Assembly (NCBI RefSeq): GCF_030817275.1
Contig: NZ_JAUSZD010000002.1
Span: forward strand, 3,906,001-3,970,000
DNA: 64,000 bases
Direction: 5' to 3'
DNA from: Paenibacillus sp. V4I7
GTDB taxonomy: Bacteria > Bacillota > Bacilli > Paenibacillales > NBRC-103111
The notes under the pieces were generated by a model that saw only the letters and a program-made list of their open reading frames with translations, was not told where the DNA came from and made no database searches. Shown here one piece after another: positions 9,192 through 18,097 of this stretch; positions within the stretch are counted from its first letter, which is position 1; each line of letters begins with the position of its first letter. The position numbers and the translations under genes were made by a program.

Positions 9192-11112
9192 GGCGATACA
9201 CCTCCCATTCCAGTACTAGCAGCACAAGCAAGATCACGATAAGCCAAGGAATTAACATCGTATTCCCTAGTAAGATATCTTTACTGCGATCTACACCGAC
9301 ATCGACTTCACTACCTGGTTTGAAGACCAGCTTGTTTTCCACTTTCCTATTCACATTGGATTCCCTGGCATCCATCACAACTTCAAGCAGACGAGTTTGT
9401 ACGATATGTCCACCTGTATTGTATTCAACAAATTCATATAGACCCGGAAGCTTAGGCGCAGTCTGCATACTGGATAGCGCGTCTTCATTCCGTTCTGCCT
9501 CTTCCTCTTTACCAACTTCCATGGTTGTTTTCCAGATCGCTTTCGTCGCTTCCGGATGAAGAACAATTTCTTTTCGATCCCCTGCTGTAATACGACCTAG
9601 ATTGCCACCATGGTGCTGGGTCAGCCAAGCAACAGCATTTTGAACGAGAATGGGGAACTCCGAACGCAGTGCAAGATCCGATTGCTCAAGCGAGAACGTA
9701 AATGCCAGATTTGGTATGCCTTCTTCTGTACCTGCTAGAAGAAGTGGTACGGACGCTGACGAAATGATGGCCTTCTCCCATGGCTTTAGCGCTCTAGTCT
9801 GAGCCATAACAACGTTCACGTCCGACAGATGAATGTAACGCGTGATGGGGTGATCCATTATCGAAAAAGGTGATGCTGAAATGGTTTGTTGAGGCTCTAA
9901 GTCAGTTTTTGCAGAAGAAGCAAACCGCCAAACTGGTTTTGATGTAAGTAGTCGCTGCCAGTCATCTGATTGTAAAGCTGATTCGGTCACACCATCTACA
10001 ATAATTAGGTCAGGAGTTAGCCCCAAGGGCGGTGGATAGGTTCCGTCATTGCTTTTTTGTATACGAAGAACATCCGTCTTTGCCAAAGTAAGTGCTTTTT
10101 CTAAGAAAAGGTTGCCTTCGCCTACATAAGCTGCTTGGACGCGACCAGTCCCTTCAGGAAAGGCGTAAGCTGTATTATCAGCTTCCAATACATCTTTTCC
10201 TTCAAGCTGCAGCTTGTACACATCAGCCCGAGTCAGCTTATCTGCGTAGATTGACTTTTGCTCGCCTCCCTTAAGGTTTAGGGAATCCGTTCGAACTGCT
10301 TGCGAATCCGCGTAAAGCGTTGCTTTGACAGAAACATTCGTAGCCCCCCAATTTTGCAATACGGCAACAGCCTTAAATTCCGCTGCATCCTGAACTTCTT
10401 TAACACCGAATTGAGTAATCGCCACATTCACAGGTTGGTTGGTGACATCGTCACCTGTTCGTCTCTGAATCTCAGGTTCCTGAATGCTGACTGGGATTGA
10501 AAAGATAATCCCTTCGGCATTATCGACCCATTGGTTATCCGTATAAATACGTACTTCCCCACCGAATTCTTCCCTCGTTAGAGCAGAGGCTAGAGACAAG
10601 GCTTCCTGTACATTCGTTTTGCCGTAAAAGGGAGCAACCTTATTCAAAGCGGCTTGTAGTGAGGACAGATTTGATTCACGTTGTAGAAGCAATTCTGGTT
10701 GATCTTTCATGACTAAAAGCGAGTAGCTACGATTCTGGGCTTCCTCGCGTGCGTAAGTTAAGATACTTTGCTTCGCTTCTTCTAACCTTGTTCCTCGTTC
10801 CGTTGATGTTTGCATACTCGCTGAAGCATCTAACACGAAAAAAATATGTGATTTCGCAGTTTGCTGGCCACGGATAATCGGCTGCATCAAGGCAAGTACC
10901 AGTAATGACGCTGCAAGCAGCTGAAGCAGGAGTAATAATTGTCGGCTTAGACGCTGCCATGGCCGATTGGTCTCCTGCTCACGAAGAACACGCCGCCAAA
11001 GCATATGGCTGGATACTTCTGTATCGATATAACGGCGTTTTAACAAATAAAGCACCAGGATAAAGGGGATTGAAAGCGAGAACCATAACCCGCTTAACGA
11101 TGCGAATTGCAT
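9175..11112 (-). CDS. BatA-type VWA membrane protein
   Basis: 645 residues from ATG 11112, with AAAGGTGA 6 nt upstream; a GTG two codons earlier is less well placed. The N-terminal aerotolerance-regulator (BatA) region has membrane segments at about 8-25 and 57-78. A VWA domain follows with MIDAS-like D95-A-S97-A-S99, then a long extracytoplasmic region and a final membrane segment (MLIPWLIVILLVLLVLEWEVY). First gene of its transcript after the MFS insertion, and coupled to the next VWA gene. Family proteins are thought to work with MoxR ATPases. Confidence 0.87.
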   Translation of the reverse strand: MQFASLSGLWFSLSIPFILVLYLLKRRYIDTEVSSHMLWRRVLREQETNRPWQRLSRQLLLLLQLLAASLLVLALMQPIIRGQQTAKSHIFFVLDASASMQTSTERGTRLEEAKQSILTYAREEAQNRSYSLLVMKDQPELLLQRESNLSSLQAALNKVAPFYGKTNVQEALSLASALTREEFGGEVRIYTDNQWVDNAEGIIFSIPVSIQEPEIQRRTGDDVTNQPVNVAITQFGVKEVQDAAEFKAVAVLQNWGATNVSVKATLYADSQAVRTDSLNLKGGEQKSIYADKLTRADVYKLQLEGKDVLEADNTAYAFPEGTGRVQAAYVGEGNLFLEKALTLAKTDVLRIQKSNDGTYPPPLGLTPDLIIVDGVTESALQSDDWQRLLTSKPVWRFASSAKTDLEPQQTISASPFSIMDHPITRYIHLSDVNVVMAQTRALKPWEKAIISSASVPLLLAGTEEGIPNLAFTFSLEQSDLALRSEFPILVQNAVAWLTQHHGGNLGRITAGDRKEIVLHPEATKAIWKTTMEVGKEEEAERNEDALSSMQTAPKLPGLYEFVEYNTGGHIVQTRLLEVVMDARESNVNRKVENKLVFKPGSEVDVGVDRSKDILLGNTMLIPWLIVILLVLLVLEWEVYRRGYSV

Positions 11113-11248
11113 AAGCACTCACCTTTCCAAGAGCGAAGGACATCGCTTTATCTTGCGTTCAAATTCCTTAGCATGGGCATACTACTACGCGTGCAACCCG
11201 TTTTCCCCCTGTCAAACAGGTTTGCTTATGGATAACTTGGGAGGTAAC

Positions 11249-12565
11249 ATGGAATCGTTATTCGTCGATGAAAAGAAAAGAAAACCGCTTTGGACCAAAG
11301 CTTTTCTAATTACATCTCTATCCAACTTACTGCTTTTCTTTAGTTTTCAAATGCTCATACCAACAATACCTACACATGTGTCGCAATTAGGCGGAAATGA
11401 TATTCATGTCGGTCTCGTCATTGGCATTTTCACGATTTCTTCACTGCTTACCCGCCCTTTTGCTGGTCGAGCACTAGATTTGTTTGGAAGAAAACATGTG
11501 CTTCTGGTTGGACTCGCGATCTGTGCGCTAACCATTGCCGGGTACTCTTATATGGCTGTTGTTACGCTTATTCTTGCTGCACGCTTTGTTCATGGGATCG
11601 GTTGGGGTATGTCCACAACCTCCTTAGGCACTGTTATAGCCGACATCATCCCGGCTGAGCGCCGTGGAGAAGGTATGGGTTATTACGGGTTGTCCAACAC
11701 GTTCGCCATGGCACTCGCACCGCTTACAGGCCTATGGTTGATGCAAACCTATGGTTTCCCCCGCGTACTTTTAATCTCGACCCTATTAGCACTACTTTCT
11801 TTGTTTAGTTCTCTTTTTATTACCTATACCAAGCCGATGCCTGTGAGAAAACCTCTATCGAGGCCATCCAAAGATGAGCAACCGCGTTTAGAGGTAGATT
11901 TTATCGCCAATAAGAAAGCGGTTTTCGGGAACCGAAAACTTATATCTTATGTGGACGAAAAGTCGGCTCAAAGGCCGAAGCTTATGGATCGTTTATGGGA
12001 ACGAACCGCGATGCTTCCCTCCGTTTTATTGCTATGTACAGCAATTTGCTATGGAGGAATTGTGACCTTTATTACGCTGTTCGGCCACGAAGCCGGCATT
12101 TCGAATGTCGGTTGGTTTTTCCTATGCAATGCCTCCATGGTGCTTATTGTTAGACCTATAACCGGTATGCTGTTTGATCGAAAAGGACCCGAATGGGTGC
12201 TCCTGCCCGGCGCTCTCTTTACCCTTGCTGGTCTCCTGCTTCTTTCTTATGCTCACTCAGAGGCCAGTTTGGCCGCAGCAGCGATATGCTATGGCATAGG
12301 CTTCGGATCCTTGCAGCCGGCGCTGCAGGCTTGGACCATTGCACGTGCTGCTCCGAATCGCCGCGGTGCAGCCAACGGTACCTTCTTCTCGGCCAATGAC
12401 CTCGGCATTGGGTTAGGAGCGATGGTTTTGGGAGCTCTCGCTAACCTAAGCGGGAGTTATGCGTTGATGTACCGTTACTCGACTGTACTTATTCTTGTTT
12501 TCATCCTTATTTATGGATGGTGCTTTTGGCAAGCTCGACGAGGCGTTCAGGTGGCACAGCACTAA
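11249..12565 (+). CDS. MFS transporter with an in-frame repeat in its central loop
   Basis: 438 residues from ATG 11249 (GGGAGG 4 nt upstream); the longer frame from 11153 lacks a ribosome binding site. Twelve hydrophobic segments, with the MFS loop-2 signature GRALDLFGRKHVLLVG. The loop between segments 6 and 7 is longer than usual: residues about 199-236 are encoded by a repeat also present in a non-coding gap at 50904-51056. Substrate not predictable; a drug-efflux-like member is plausible. Transcribed against all its neighbours and wedged between DUF58 and BatA genes that are normally adjacent, so it is probably an acquired insertion. Confidence 0.9.
   Translation: MESLFVDEKKRKPLWTKAFLITSLSNLLLFFSFQMLIPTIPTHVSQLGGNDIHVGLVIGIFTISSLLTRPFAGRALDLFGRKHVLLVGLAICALTIAGYSYMAVVTLILAARFVHGIGWGMSTTSLGTVIADIIPAERRGEGMGYYGLSNTFAMALAPLTGLWLMQTYGFPRVLLISTLLALLSLFSSLFITYTKPMPVRKPLSRPSKDEQPRLEVDFIANKKAVFGNRKLISYVDEKSAQRPKLMDRLWERTAMLPSVLLLCTAICYGGIVTFITLFGHEAGISNVGWFFLCNASMVLIVRPITGMLFDRKGPEWVLLPGALFTLAGLLLLSYAHSEASLAAAAICYGIGFGSLQPALQAWTIARAAPNRRGAANGTFFSANDLGIGLGAMVLGALANLSGSYALMYRYSTVLILVFILIYGWCFWQARRGVQVAQH
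11844..11955 (+). repeat. Palindromic repeat inserted in frame in the MFS gene
   Basis: Starts TGAGAAAACCTCTATCGAGG and ends TTATGTGG, matching 50904-51056 closely except that a 41-44-bp hairpin block is absent here. Internal palindromes: CCTC-TATC-GAGG and GTTTTCGG-GAA-CCGAAAAC. Translated as RKPLSRPSKDEQ...FIANKKAVFGNRKL; the intergenic copy read in the same frame gives a clearly related peptide. Confidence 0.85.
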
Positions 12566-12626
12566 CATGATTATCGTCATCTGACGTTGACTAAGATAGT
12601 TCTGAAACGGGAGTAAACATATTACG

Positions 12627-13538
12627 TCAACGAATCAATCCGCTGCGACGAAGCTCACCAAGTAGAAAATCACCTGGAGGAACATTGGTAACGGCTAGCA
12701 GATAAGTGATGCCGCGTTCATAACAAAATGCCCTTAGCGTTTGCGTATATTGCAAAGCAGCTTCTCTGTAGGCTTGCAGCACTTTACTGCTCATCGCTAC
12801 TTCCCTGGCTGCTCCAGACTCACTGTCAATTAAGCGCAACTCCCCTGTAAGGTTTGGGTTAAGTTCCTCGGGGGCAAGGACTTGGACGGCAACCACTTCT
12901 TGCTTCGCAGCAAGCAAGTATTTTAACGATTCTTCAATGCCCTGCTCATACAAAAAATCTGAAAATAACCAAGTCATCCCCGCTTGCCGCGGTAAAATGG
13001 ATGGATTTCGAAATACAGCCCCAATATCTCCGGTTCCCTCCGTTTGACAACTAGCCAAGAATTCAAAAAGCCTTAAAGAGCTGCCTTTTCCACGAAGTCG
13101 TTTCTGTTGCTTGGTCATCTGTGTTGTAAAAGCAGCCGCGCTTACACGGTCAAAACGGTTCAATGACATATAACCAACTCCTGCTGCCAATTGTCTTGCA
13201 TACTCCCATTTGGAGAGCCGAAGGCTGGCTTCCCCCTCTCCTCTGCCAAAATCCATCGATTTGGATGCATCTAACCACAAATTGACCTGCAGCTCCTGTT
13301 CATCCATAAAAAGCTTGATAAACGGCTTACCCGTTCTACCAAAAACATGCCAATCTAGCTGCCGTGTATCATCACCAGGCGTATATAAACGATAATCCGC
13401 AAACTCCATGGAAGTACCCATATCCCTTGATCGCTTTTTCCCCTGCATCGTCCCACGTATTCGGTTTTTTGCAGCTATACTCATTTGATCCAGCCGACGC
13501 ATAAGCGTAGGGTCAAGTAAATTCGCTCCACTGCTCAT
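12627..13538 (-). CDS. DUF58 domain protein
   Basis: 303 residues. It carries the DUF58 hallmark YTPGDDTRQLDWHVFGRTGK followed by a VWA-like fold (LWLDASKSMDFG). No N-terminal membrane anchor is visible, so this is a short soluble form. DUF58 proteins occur almost always beside MoxR ATPases. Here the start overlaps the moxR-like gene by 4 bp (translational coupling), and the BatA partner lies beyond the MFS gene. Confidence 0.9.
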   Translation of the reverse strand: MSSGANLLDPTLMRRLDQMSIAAKNRIRGTMQGKKRSRDMGTSMEFADYRLYTPGDDTRQLDWHVFGRTGKPFIKLFMDEQELQVNLWLDASKSMDFGRGEGEASLRLSKWEYARQLAAGVGYMSLNRFDRVSAAAFTTQMTKQQKRLRGKGSSLRLFEFLASCQTEGTGDIGAVFRNPSILPRQAGMTWLFSDFLYEQGIEESLKYLLAAKQEVVAVQVLAPEELNPNLTGELRLIDSESGAAREVAMSSKVLQAYREAALQYTQTLRAFCYERGITYLLAVTNVPPGDFLLGELRRSGLIR

Positions 13539-14524
13539 GGTCTATTCTCCATCGAACTGATAATTGCTTGAATGATCTTATCTGGTGAAATCCCCATAGC
13601 TTGACCTTCAAAGTTCAGAAAAAGACGATGACGCAAGGCAGGAACAGCTACCACATTCAAATCATTTTTGGAAACATGAAAACGACCCGCTAGAAAAGCT
13701 CTCACTTTCGCTACCGCAATCATAGACTGAACGCCTCTGGGACCTGAGCCAAAACGAATATATTGTTTGACCTCTTCGGGCGCCGTCGCTTCTTCAGGAT
13801 GCGTATTCATCAGCAGTTGAACCGCATAATCAAGTATGTCTTCAGCGACAAGAATTTCTTTCAACCCCAGTTGAATATCTCGTAAAAGATCGCCATCCGC
13901 CACTTTCTCCGCTTGCTGCTGCTTCGCTGATGTTGTGCGCAGGACAATTTCTTTCAACTCGCTTTTAGTTGGATAGGTTACGTTAATTTTTAGAAGAAAC
14001 CGATCAAGCTGTGCTTCCGGCAGCGGATAAGTACCTTCCTGCTCTAGCGGATTTTGCGTAGCTAAGACGAAAAAAGGAGAAGGCAGCTGGTAGGTTTCTG
14101 AACCAACGGTAACTGTTTTCTCCTGCATTGCTTCAAGGAGGGCACTCTGAGTCTTCGGTGTTGCGCGATTAATCTCATCAGCGAGCACAACATGGCCGAA
14201 TAGAGGGCCTTTTTGAAATTTATAGGACGTCTCGCCTTTCGTTCCAAACTGAATGACATTCGTCCCCGTAATATCGGCCGGCATCAAATCAGGCGTAAAT
14301 TGAATACGTGTAAAGCTAAGGTCTACGGTATCTGCGATCGTTTTTATGAGCATCGTTTTGCCGAGACCGGGAATTCCTTCAATGAGAGCATGTCCTCCCG
14401 CCAATATGCACCATAGCAATTGTGCCACAACCTCTTGCTGGCCAACGATCACACGACCGATCTGTTCCTTCATCTGGCTGACTGCTGATCCCCACGCATC
14501 AAATTGCTCTTTCGAATCGACCAT
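13535..14524 (-). CDS. MoxR family AAA+ ATPase
   Basis: 329 residues. Walker A GIPGLGKT (about 50-57), Walker B VVLADEINRA (about 112-121), sensor 1 LATQNP, and the MoxR-typical EGTYPLPEAQLDRF are all visible. Known role: chaperone-like ATPase acting on VWA-domain partners. It sits between the coiled-coil membrane protein and DUF58 in a tightly packed unit, consistent with a MoxR-DUF58-VWA module. Confidence 0.95.
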   Translation of the reverse strand: MVDSKEQFDAWGSAVSQMKEQIGRVIVGQQEVVAQLLWCILAGGHALIEGIPGLGKTMLIKTIADTVDLSFTRIQFTPDLMPADITGTNVIQFGTKGETSYKFQKGPLFGHVVLADEINRATPKTQSALLEAMQEKTVTVGSETYQLPSPFFVLATQNPLEQEGTYPLPEAQLDRFLLKINVTYPTKSELKEIVLRTTSAKQQQAEKVADGDLLRDIQLGLKEILVAEDILDYAVQLLMNTHPEEATAPEEVKQYIRFGSGPRGVQSMIAVAKVRAFLAGRFHVSKNDLNVVAVPALRHRLFLNFEGQAMGISPDKIIQAIISSMENRP

Positions 14525-14557
14525 CTATTACTGCTCCCCCTTCATCGTTCATTCCTC

Positions 14558-16261
14558 TTATCGTTGTGGTTGAATTTCAAGGAAATAGTCTCTTACTAAA
14601 TTTTGCATATGCTGTGGAAGTTCGGAACGATTCAATGCATTAGAAGCCTCTGCCTCGTAATCAGCATAAACATCTTCATACGGCCGAGACGCTCCATCCA
14701 ACGCCGGTGCTGAGCCGCCTTGGCTCACTTCTCCGCCACTGCCACGCGTTGGCCCGCCGTCGATGTACGTGCCGCCGGTGCCAGAACGCTCGAGCGACGT
14801 CGCCACGAGCCCTCGAGAGCCCGCTCCGGTGCCGCCCTGCGTGCCGCCTGTTCCACTGCCACCGCCTGCACCACCTCCGGGGCTGCCGTTGCCGCTGCCG
14901 TTGCCGTTGCCGTTGCCACTTGCACCAGCGCCCGCGCCGCCTGCTCCTGCACTCCCTGTGCCTCCGCTACCCGCACCCGCGCCTGCGCCTCCAGCTCCTG
15001 CACTGCCCGCACTGCCCGCAGCTGGCGACGTGCTCGGCGCAGCAGCGCCAGCCGCGGCAAGCTGCTCCGCTCGGCCGCCGGGCGCCCAAGCTTGCCCGGG
15101 CTGCGCGCCGCTCGCAGCAAGCTCGCGCGCATGCGGCAGCGCACCCGCGGCGAGGCTAGCCGCGGCCTCAGCAGCCTGCGCCTGCTGCTGCGCTAAAGCT
15201 TGCTGCGCGTTGCTCGCGGCAGCTAGCCCGGCTTGCAGCTTGGCCAGCGCAGCACCAGCGTCTTCGCCGCTTCGCAACGCGCTGGCGGCCTGTTGGAGCT
15301 GCTCGCGAAGCTGCTGCTCGTCTTCTGGCGACGCGGCCGCAGCGGAGGCCGCGAGGCGCTCCAGATCACTTGCGAGCTGTTGTTTCTGCTGCGGTGTCAT
15401 CTTCTGCACCTGCTCGCCAAGCTTCGCTGCCTCGCGCTGAATACTCTCCGCGCTCTGCTGTTGGAGCGCTTTGCCTAATTCACGAAGCGCTTCCGTTCGC
15501 TGCATCGACTCCGCCCATTGCTCCGAGCGTTGTTTTTGTTTCTCCATATGCCCAATACTCGTTTCCATCTTCTTCAATGATTTTTCCAGTTCATCCAAAG
15601 CCTTGGCTGAAGTTGGCGTTTGACTTAATCTACGCTCCAGCTCTTTTAGATCCTCTGTCATCTGTTTTATGACTGGGAGTGGAGACGGCTTCGCTGCCAA
15701 TTGCTTAACAAGTTCATTCACCTGTTTTTTCTGCGCTTCTACCCAGGCTTTATCTTTTACCGCATCAAGTAGAATCGCATCTTTAGGATTAGGCAGAAGG
15801 AACAGCAAAACCAATACAAACAACGCGCAGGCTCCGGGCAACCATCTATTTCTCGGAACCCTCATGGATACAACCTTACTTAACTTTTCCTCTACAAAAA
15901 GATTCCCTTTCTCAAGGGCATCCTGCCTTTGAAGAGAAGCTACCAATGAAGTTTGATCCTGATGTATGAGAGCTGTTAATATCCGATCTTCCAACCCATG
16001 CTGATCAAGCAGTCTTGCCGCATCTACATCAGTAGGTCGACGAAACAACAACCAAATGATCCCAATCCCAATGATTGCTACCAAGCTGAGCAATGCGCCA
16101 TAACGATACCCACTAATCAGGAAGAGGCGTCCACACACCATCCACATGCAAGCAAGCTCTATACCCATTGTCAAACTACGAATGAAATAGTCCAGTCCCT
16201 TTGCTTTTAACAACCGCATTCGTACAGGCTTTAGCAGCATATCTAATGTTGCAAATTTCAA
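14558..16261 (-). CDS. Membrane protein with coiled coil and Gly/Ala-rich tail
   Basis: 567 residues. Two membrane segments lie at about 35-72 and one at about 142-158. A long Gln/Glu/Lys-rich coiled-coil region (about 170-340) follows, then an Ala-rich stretch, then about 100 residues of almost pure Gly/Ala/Ser/Asn repeats in GC-rich DNA (roughly 14790-15110). A normal-looking C-terminus (YEDVYADYEAEASNALNR...) follows, which argues the low-complexity part is genuine rather than a frame error. It resembles DUF4175-type membrane proteins of MoxR clusters. Function unknown. Confidence 0.75.
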   Translation of the reverse strand: MKFATLDMLLKPVRMRLLKAKGLDYFIRSLTMGIELACMWMVCGRLFLISGYRYGALLSLVAIIGIGIIWLLFRRPTDVDAARLLDQHGLEDRILTALIHQDQTSLVASLQRQDALEKGNLFVEEKLSKVVSMRVPRNRWLPGACALFVLVLLFLLPNPKDAILLDAVKDKAWVEAQKKQVNELVKQLAAKPSPLPVIKQMTEDLKELERRLSQTPTSAKALDELEKSLKKMETSIGHMEKQKQRSEQWAESMQRTEALRELGKALQQQSAESIQREAAKLGEQVQKMTPQQKQQLASDLERLAASAAAASPEDEQQLREQLQQAASALRSGEDAGAALAKLQAGLAAASNAQQALAQQQAQAAEAAASLAAGALPHARELAASGAQPGQAWAPGGRAEQLAAAGAAAPSTSPAAGSAGSAGAGGAGAGAGSGGTGSAGAGGAGAGASGNGNGNGSGNGSPGGGAGGGSGTGGTQGGTGAGSRGLVATSLERSGTGGTYIDGGPTRGSGGEVSQGGSAPALDGASRPYEDVYADYEAEASNALNRSELPQHMQNLVRDYFLEIQPQR

Positions 16262-16335
16262 GTGCTGACAGCTCCTCTCTGATCAGATCAGATCATTTTC
16301 AATGCATTTCTTCATCATTTCATTCTTATCAAATC

Positions 16336-17169
16336 CTATTTCTTCCGTTTCATAATCGGCCTTAAATACCTCACACTAAGCCAGATTAGGAAAATCAGGA
16401 GAACCGTGTAGCTGCCAACGAAAATATGCCACATTTGCAGCAGCTTATGCCCTTTAAACAATTCCTTGGCAAAATCAGGAACCATCAAACTTGCCAGGAT
16501 AGCCATCGGGTTAAAACTCAGGAAATAACCAAGTATTTCCTCATTCATCCCTTGCCTTCCTAGATTACCGAAGAAAAGGCCAGCAAGAGCTGTAAACCCA
16601 AAAACAAAAAGTACAAAACCATAGGTCGCTATCACGGAGATAACCGTCTTCTTTAGAATTGTAGAGAAGAAAATCCCAACAGCACCAAAGAGAAGCATAA
16701 CAAATACATAAAAAACAAATACAGAGAGAACTTGTTTTGGAGAGACGCCCCCATATAAGAAAACAATACTGTACAATGGCATCGTAGCCACTACCGTCAA
16801 CAGCATGAAACTAAGGGAAGCAAACAGCTTACTGAGAATAATCGTCCCCGAACTCTGCTGTGTCGTAAGCAGCATGTTTAATGTCTGTTTTTCACGTTCT
16901 CCGCTTACAACCCCAGCTGTTAAACCAGGCGTCATAAAAGCGATCAAGACAAGCTGCGCTCCGCTTAGAAAGTAAAATAGTTCACTGCTTCTCGCTGCAT
17001 TAAGCACCCCTGCCTGCTGGTTACTCATGTTTATATAAGCAAATCCAAGGGCAAACAGGCCAATGGCTATCAGATAAACCAGAATTGAGATCGGAGATCG
17101 AATCGTCCGCATGCGCAAGCGAAATTCTTTTTCCATGACAGGATTAATCCAATTTAACTTGCTGTTCAT
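16336..17169 (-). CDS. ABC-2 type transporter permease
   Basis: 277 residues with six membrane segments; GVVSGEREKQTLNMLLTT is the typical ABC-2 permease signature after the second segment. It overlaps the upstream ATPase gene by 26 bp, so the two form an exporter or membrane-remodelling pair. Similar ATPase-permease pairs accompany MoxR/VWA genes in gliding (GldA/GldF-like) and nitrous-oxide (NosF/NosY-like) loci; the substrate here cannot be read from sequence. Confidence 0.9.
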   Translation of the reverse strand: MNSKLNWINPVMEKEFRLRMRTIRSPISILVYLIAIGLFALGFAYINMSNQQAGVLNAARSSELFYFLSGAQLVLIAFMTPGLTAGVVSGEREKQTLNMLLTTQQSSGTIILSKLFASLSFMLLTVVATMPLYSIVFLYGGVSPKQVLSVFVFYVFVMLLFGAVGIFFSTILKKTVISVIATYGFVLFVFGFTALAGLFFGNLGRQGMNEEILGYFLSFNPMAILASLMVPDFAKELFKGHKLLQMWHIFVGSYTVLLIFLIWLSVRYLRPIMKRKK

Positions 17170-18097
17170 CGTGCGCTCCGCCTCCTTTCGTTATTTCCAG
17201 GAAGACATCTTCCAAATTCGTCAAAGCTTCACTAAACGAAAGCAGAGGAAAGCCTTTTTCAACCAATCGTGCAAGTAACAGAGACTGGTCCTCGTCCGTC
17301 CCGCCAAAGTGAACGTGCAAACCTTTCTCGTCGTTAAACACCATAGTGACATGAGGCTGTTGTTCAAGGTAGGCCAATGCTTCTTCCGTCCTATTCACCA
17401 TACGTACTTGAAGTACACGATTGGCTTTCATCCTGCTTTGAATCTCTGATACTTTCCCTTTTGCGATAAGCTTCCCATATTCGATAACACCGATTTCATC
17501 AACCATTTCAGCCAACTCCGGCAAAATATGTGATGATATAATGATGGTTTTACCCATCGCTTTGAGCTCTTTAAGTATTTCTCTCATTTCGATTCGAGCT
17601 CTAGGATCAAGTCCTGAGGCCGGTTCATCGAGAATCAGCACCTCCGGCTCATGCACCAAGCATCTAGCTAAGCATAGACGCTGTTTCATACCTCTAGACA
17701 ATGAATCCACATAGAAGTCTGCTTTTTCCGATAAATTGACAAGGTCAAGGAGCTGCGGAATCAGCTTCAATCGTTCGGATCTAGGAATACCATAACTTGC
17801 GCCATAGAAATCCAAATACTCTGTAGCTTTGAAATTGTCATACACGCCAAAAAAATCCGGCATATACCCAATCAGCTTTCGAACCTCTTTCGGCTTCTCC
17901 GTAACATCATATCCACCAACCTTGGCTGTACCCGATGTCGGGTTTAAAAGAGTCGCAAGAATGGACATCGTTGTCGACTTACCCGCCCCATTAGGGCCTA
18001 CAAAACCAAATACGGTTCCTTTATCGATTTGCATGGTCAAAGAATCAAGAGCCGTGAAGTTACCGTATTTCTTCGTTAGTTCCGTAGTCGTAATCAT
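17144..18097 (-). CDS. ABC transporter ATP-binding protein
   Basis: 317 residues from ATG 18097, where ATGA overlaps the upstream stop codon; the frame extends 60 codons further only as overlap. Walker A GPNGAGKS, signature LSRGMKQRL, Walker B LILDEPASGLDP and the H-loop SSHILPEL are all intact. The C-terminal extension (about 220-317) is of the type found in drug/lipid exporters of the CcmA/NatA class. Works with the ABC-2 permease downstream. Confidence 0.94.
   Translation of the reverse strand: MITTTELTKKYGNFTALDSLTMQIDKGTVFGFVGPNGAGKSTTMSILATLLNPTSGTAKVGGYDVTEKPKEVRKLIGYMPDFFGVYDNFKATEYLDFYGASYGIPRSERLKLIPQLLDLVNLSEKADFYVDSLSRGMKQRLCLARCLVHEPEVLILDEPASGLDPRARIEMREILKELKAMGKTIIISSHILPELAEMVDEIGVIEYGKLIAKGKVSEIQSRMKANRVLQVRMVNRTEEALAYLEQQPHVTMVFNDEKGLHVHFGGTDEDQSLLLARLVEKGFPLLSFSEALTNLEDVFLEITKGGGAHDEQQVKLD

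Noticed and set aside
11153..11248. Extended N-terminus of the MFS transporter
   Set aside because: No ribosome binding site and Cys/Tyr-rich non-family sequence; GGGAGG sits before ATG 11249.
14763..15440. 225-residue Pro/Ala-rich plus-strand ORF
   Set aside because: Antisense shadow of the GC-rich Gly/Ala tract; no start signal and pure low complexity.
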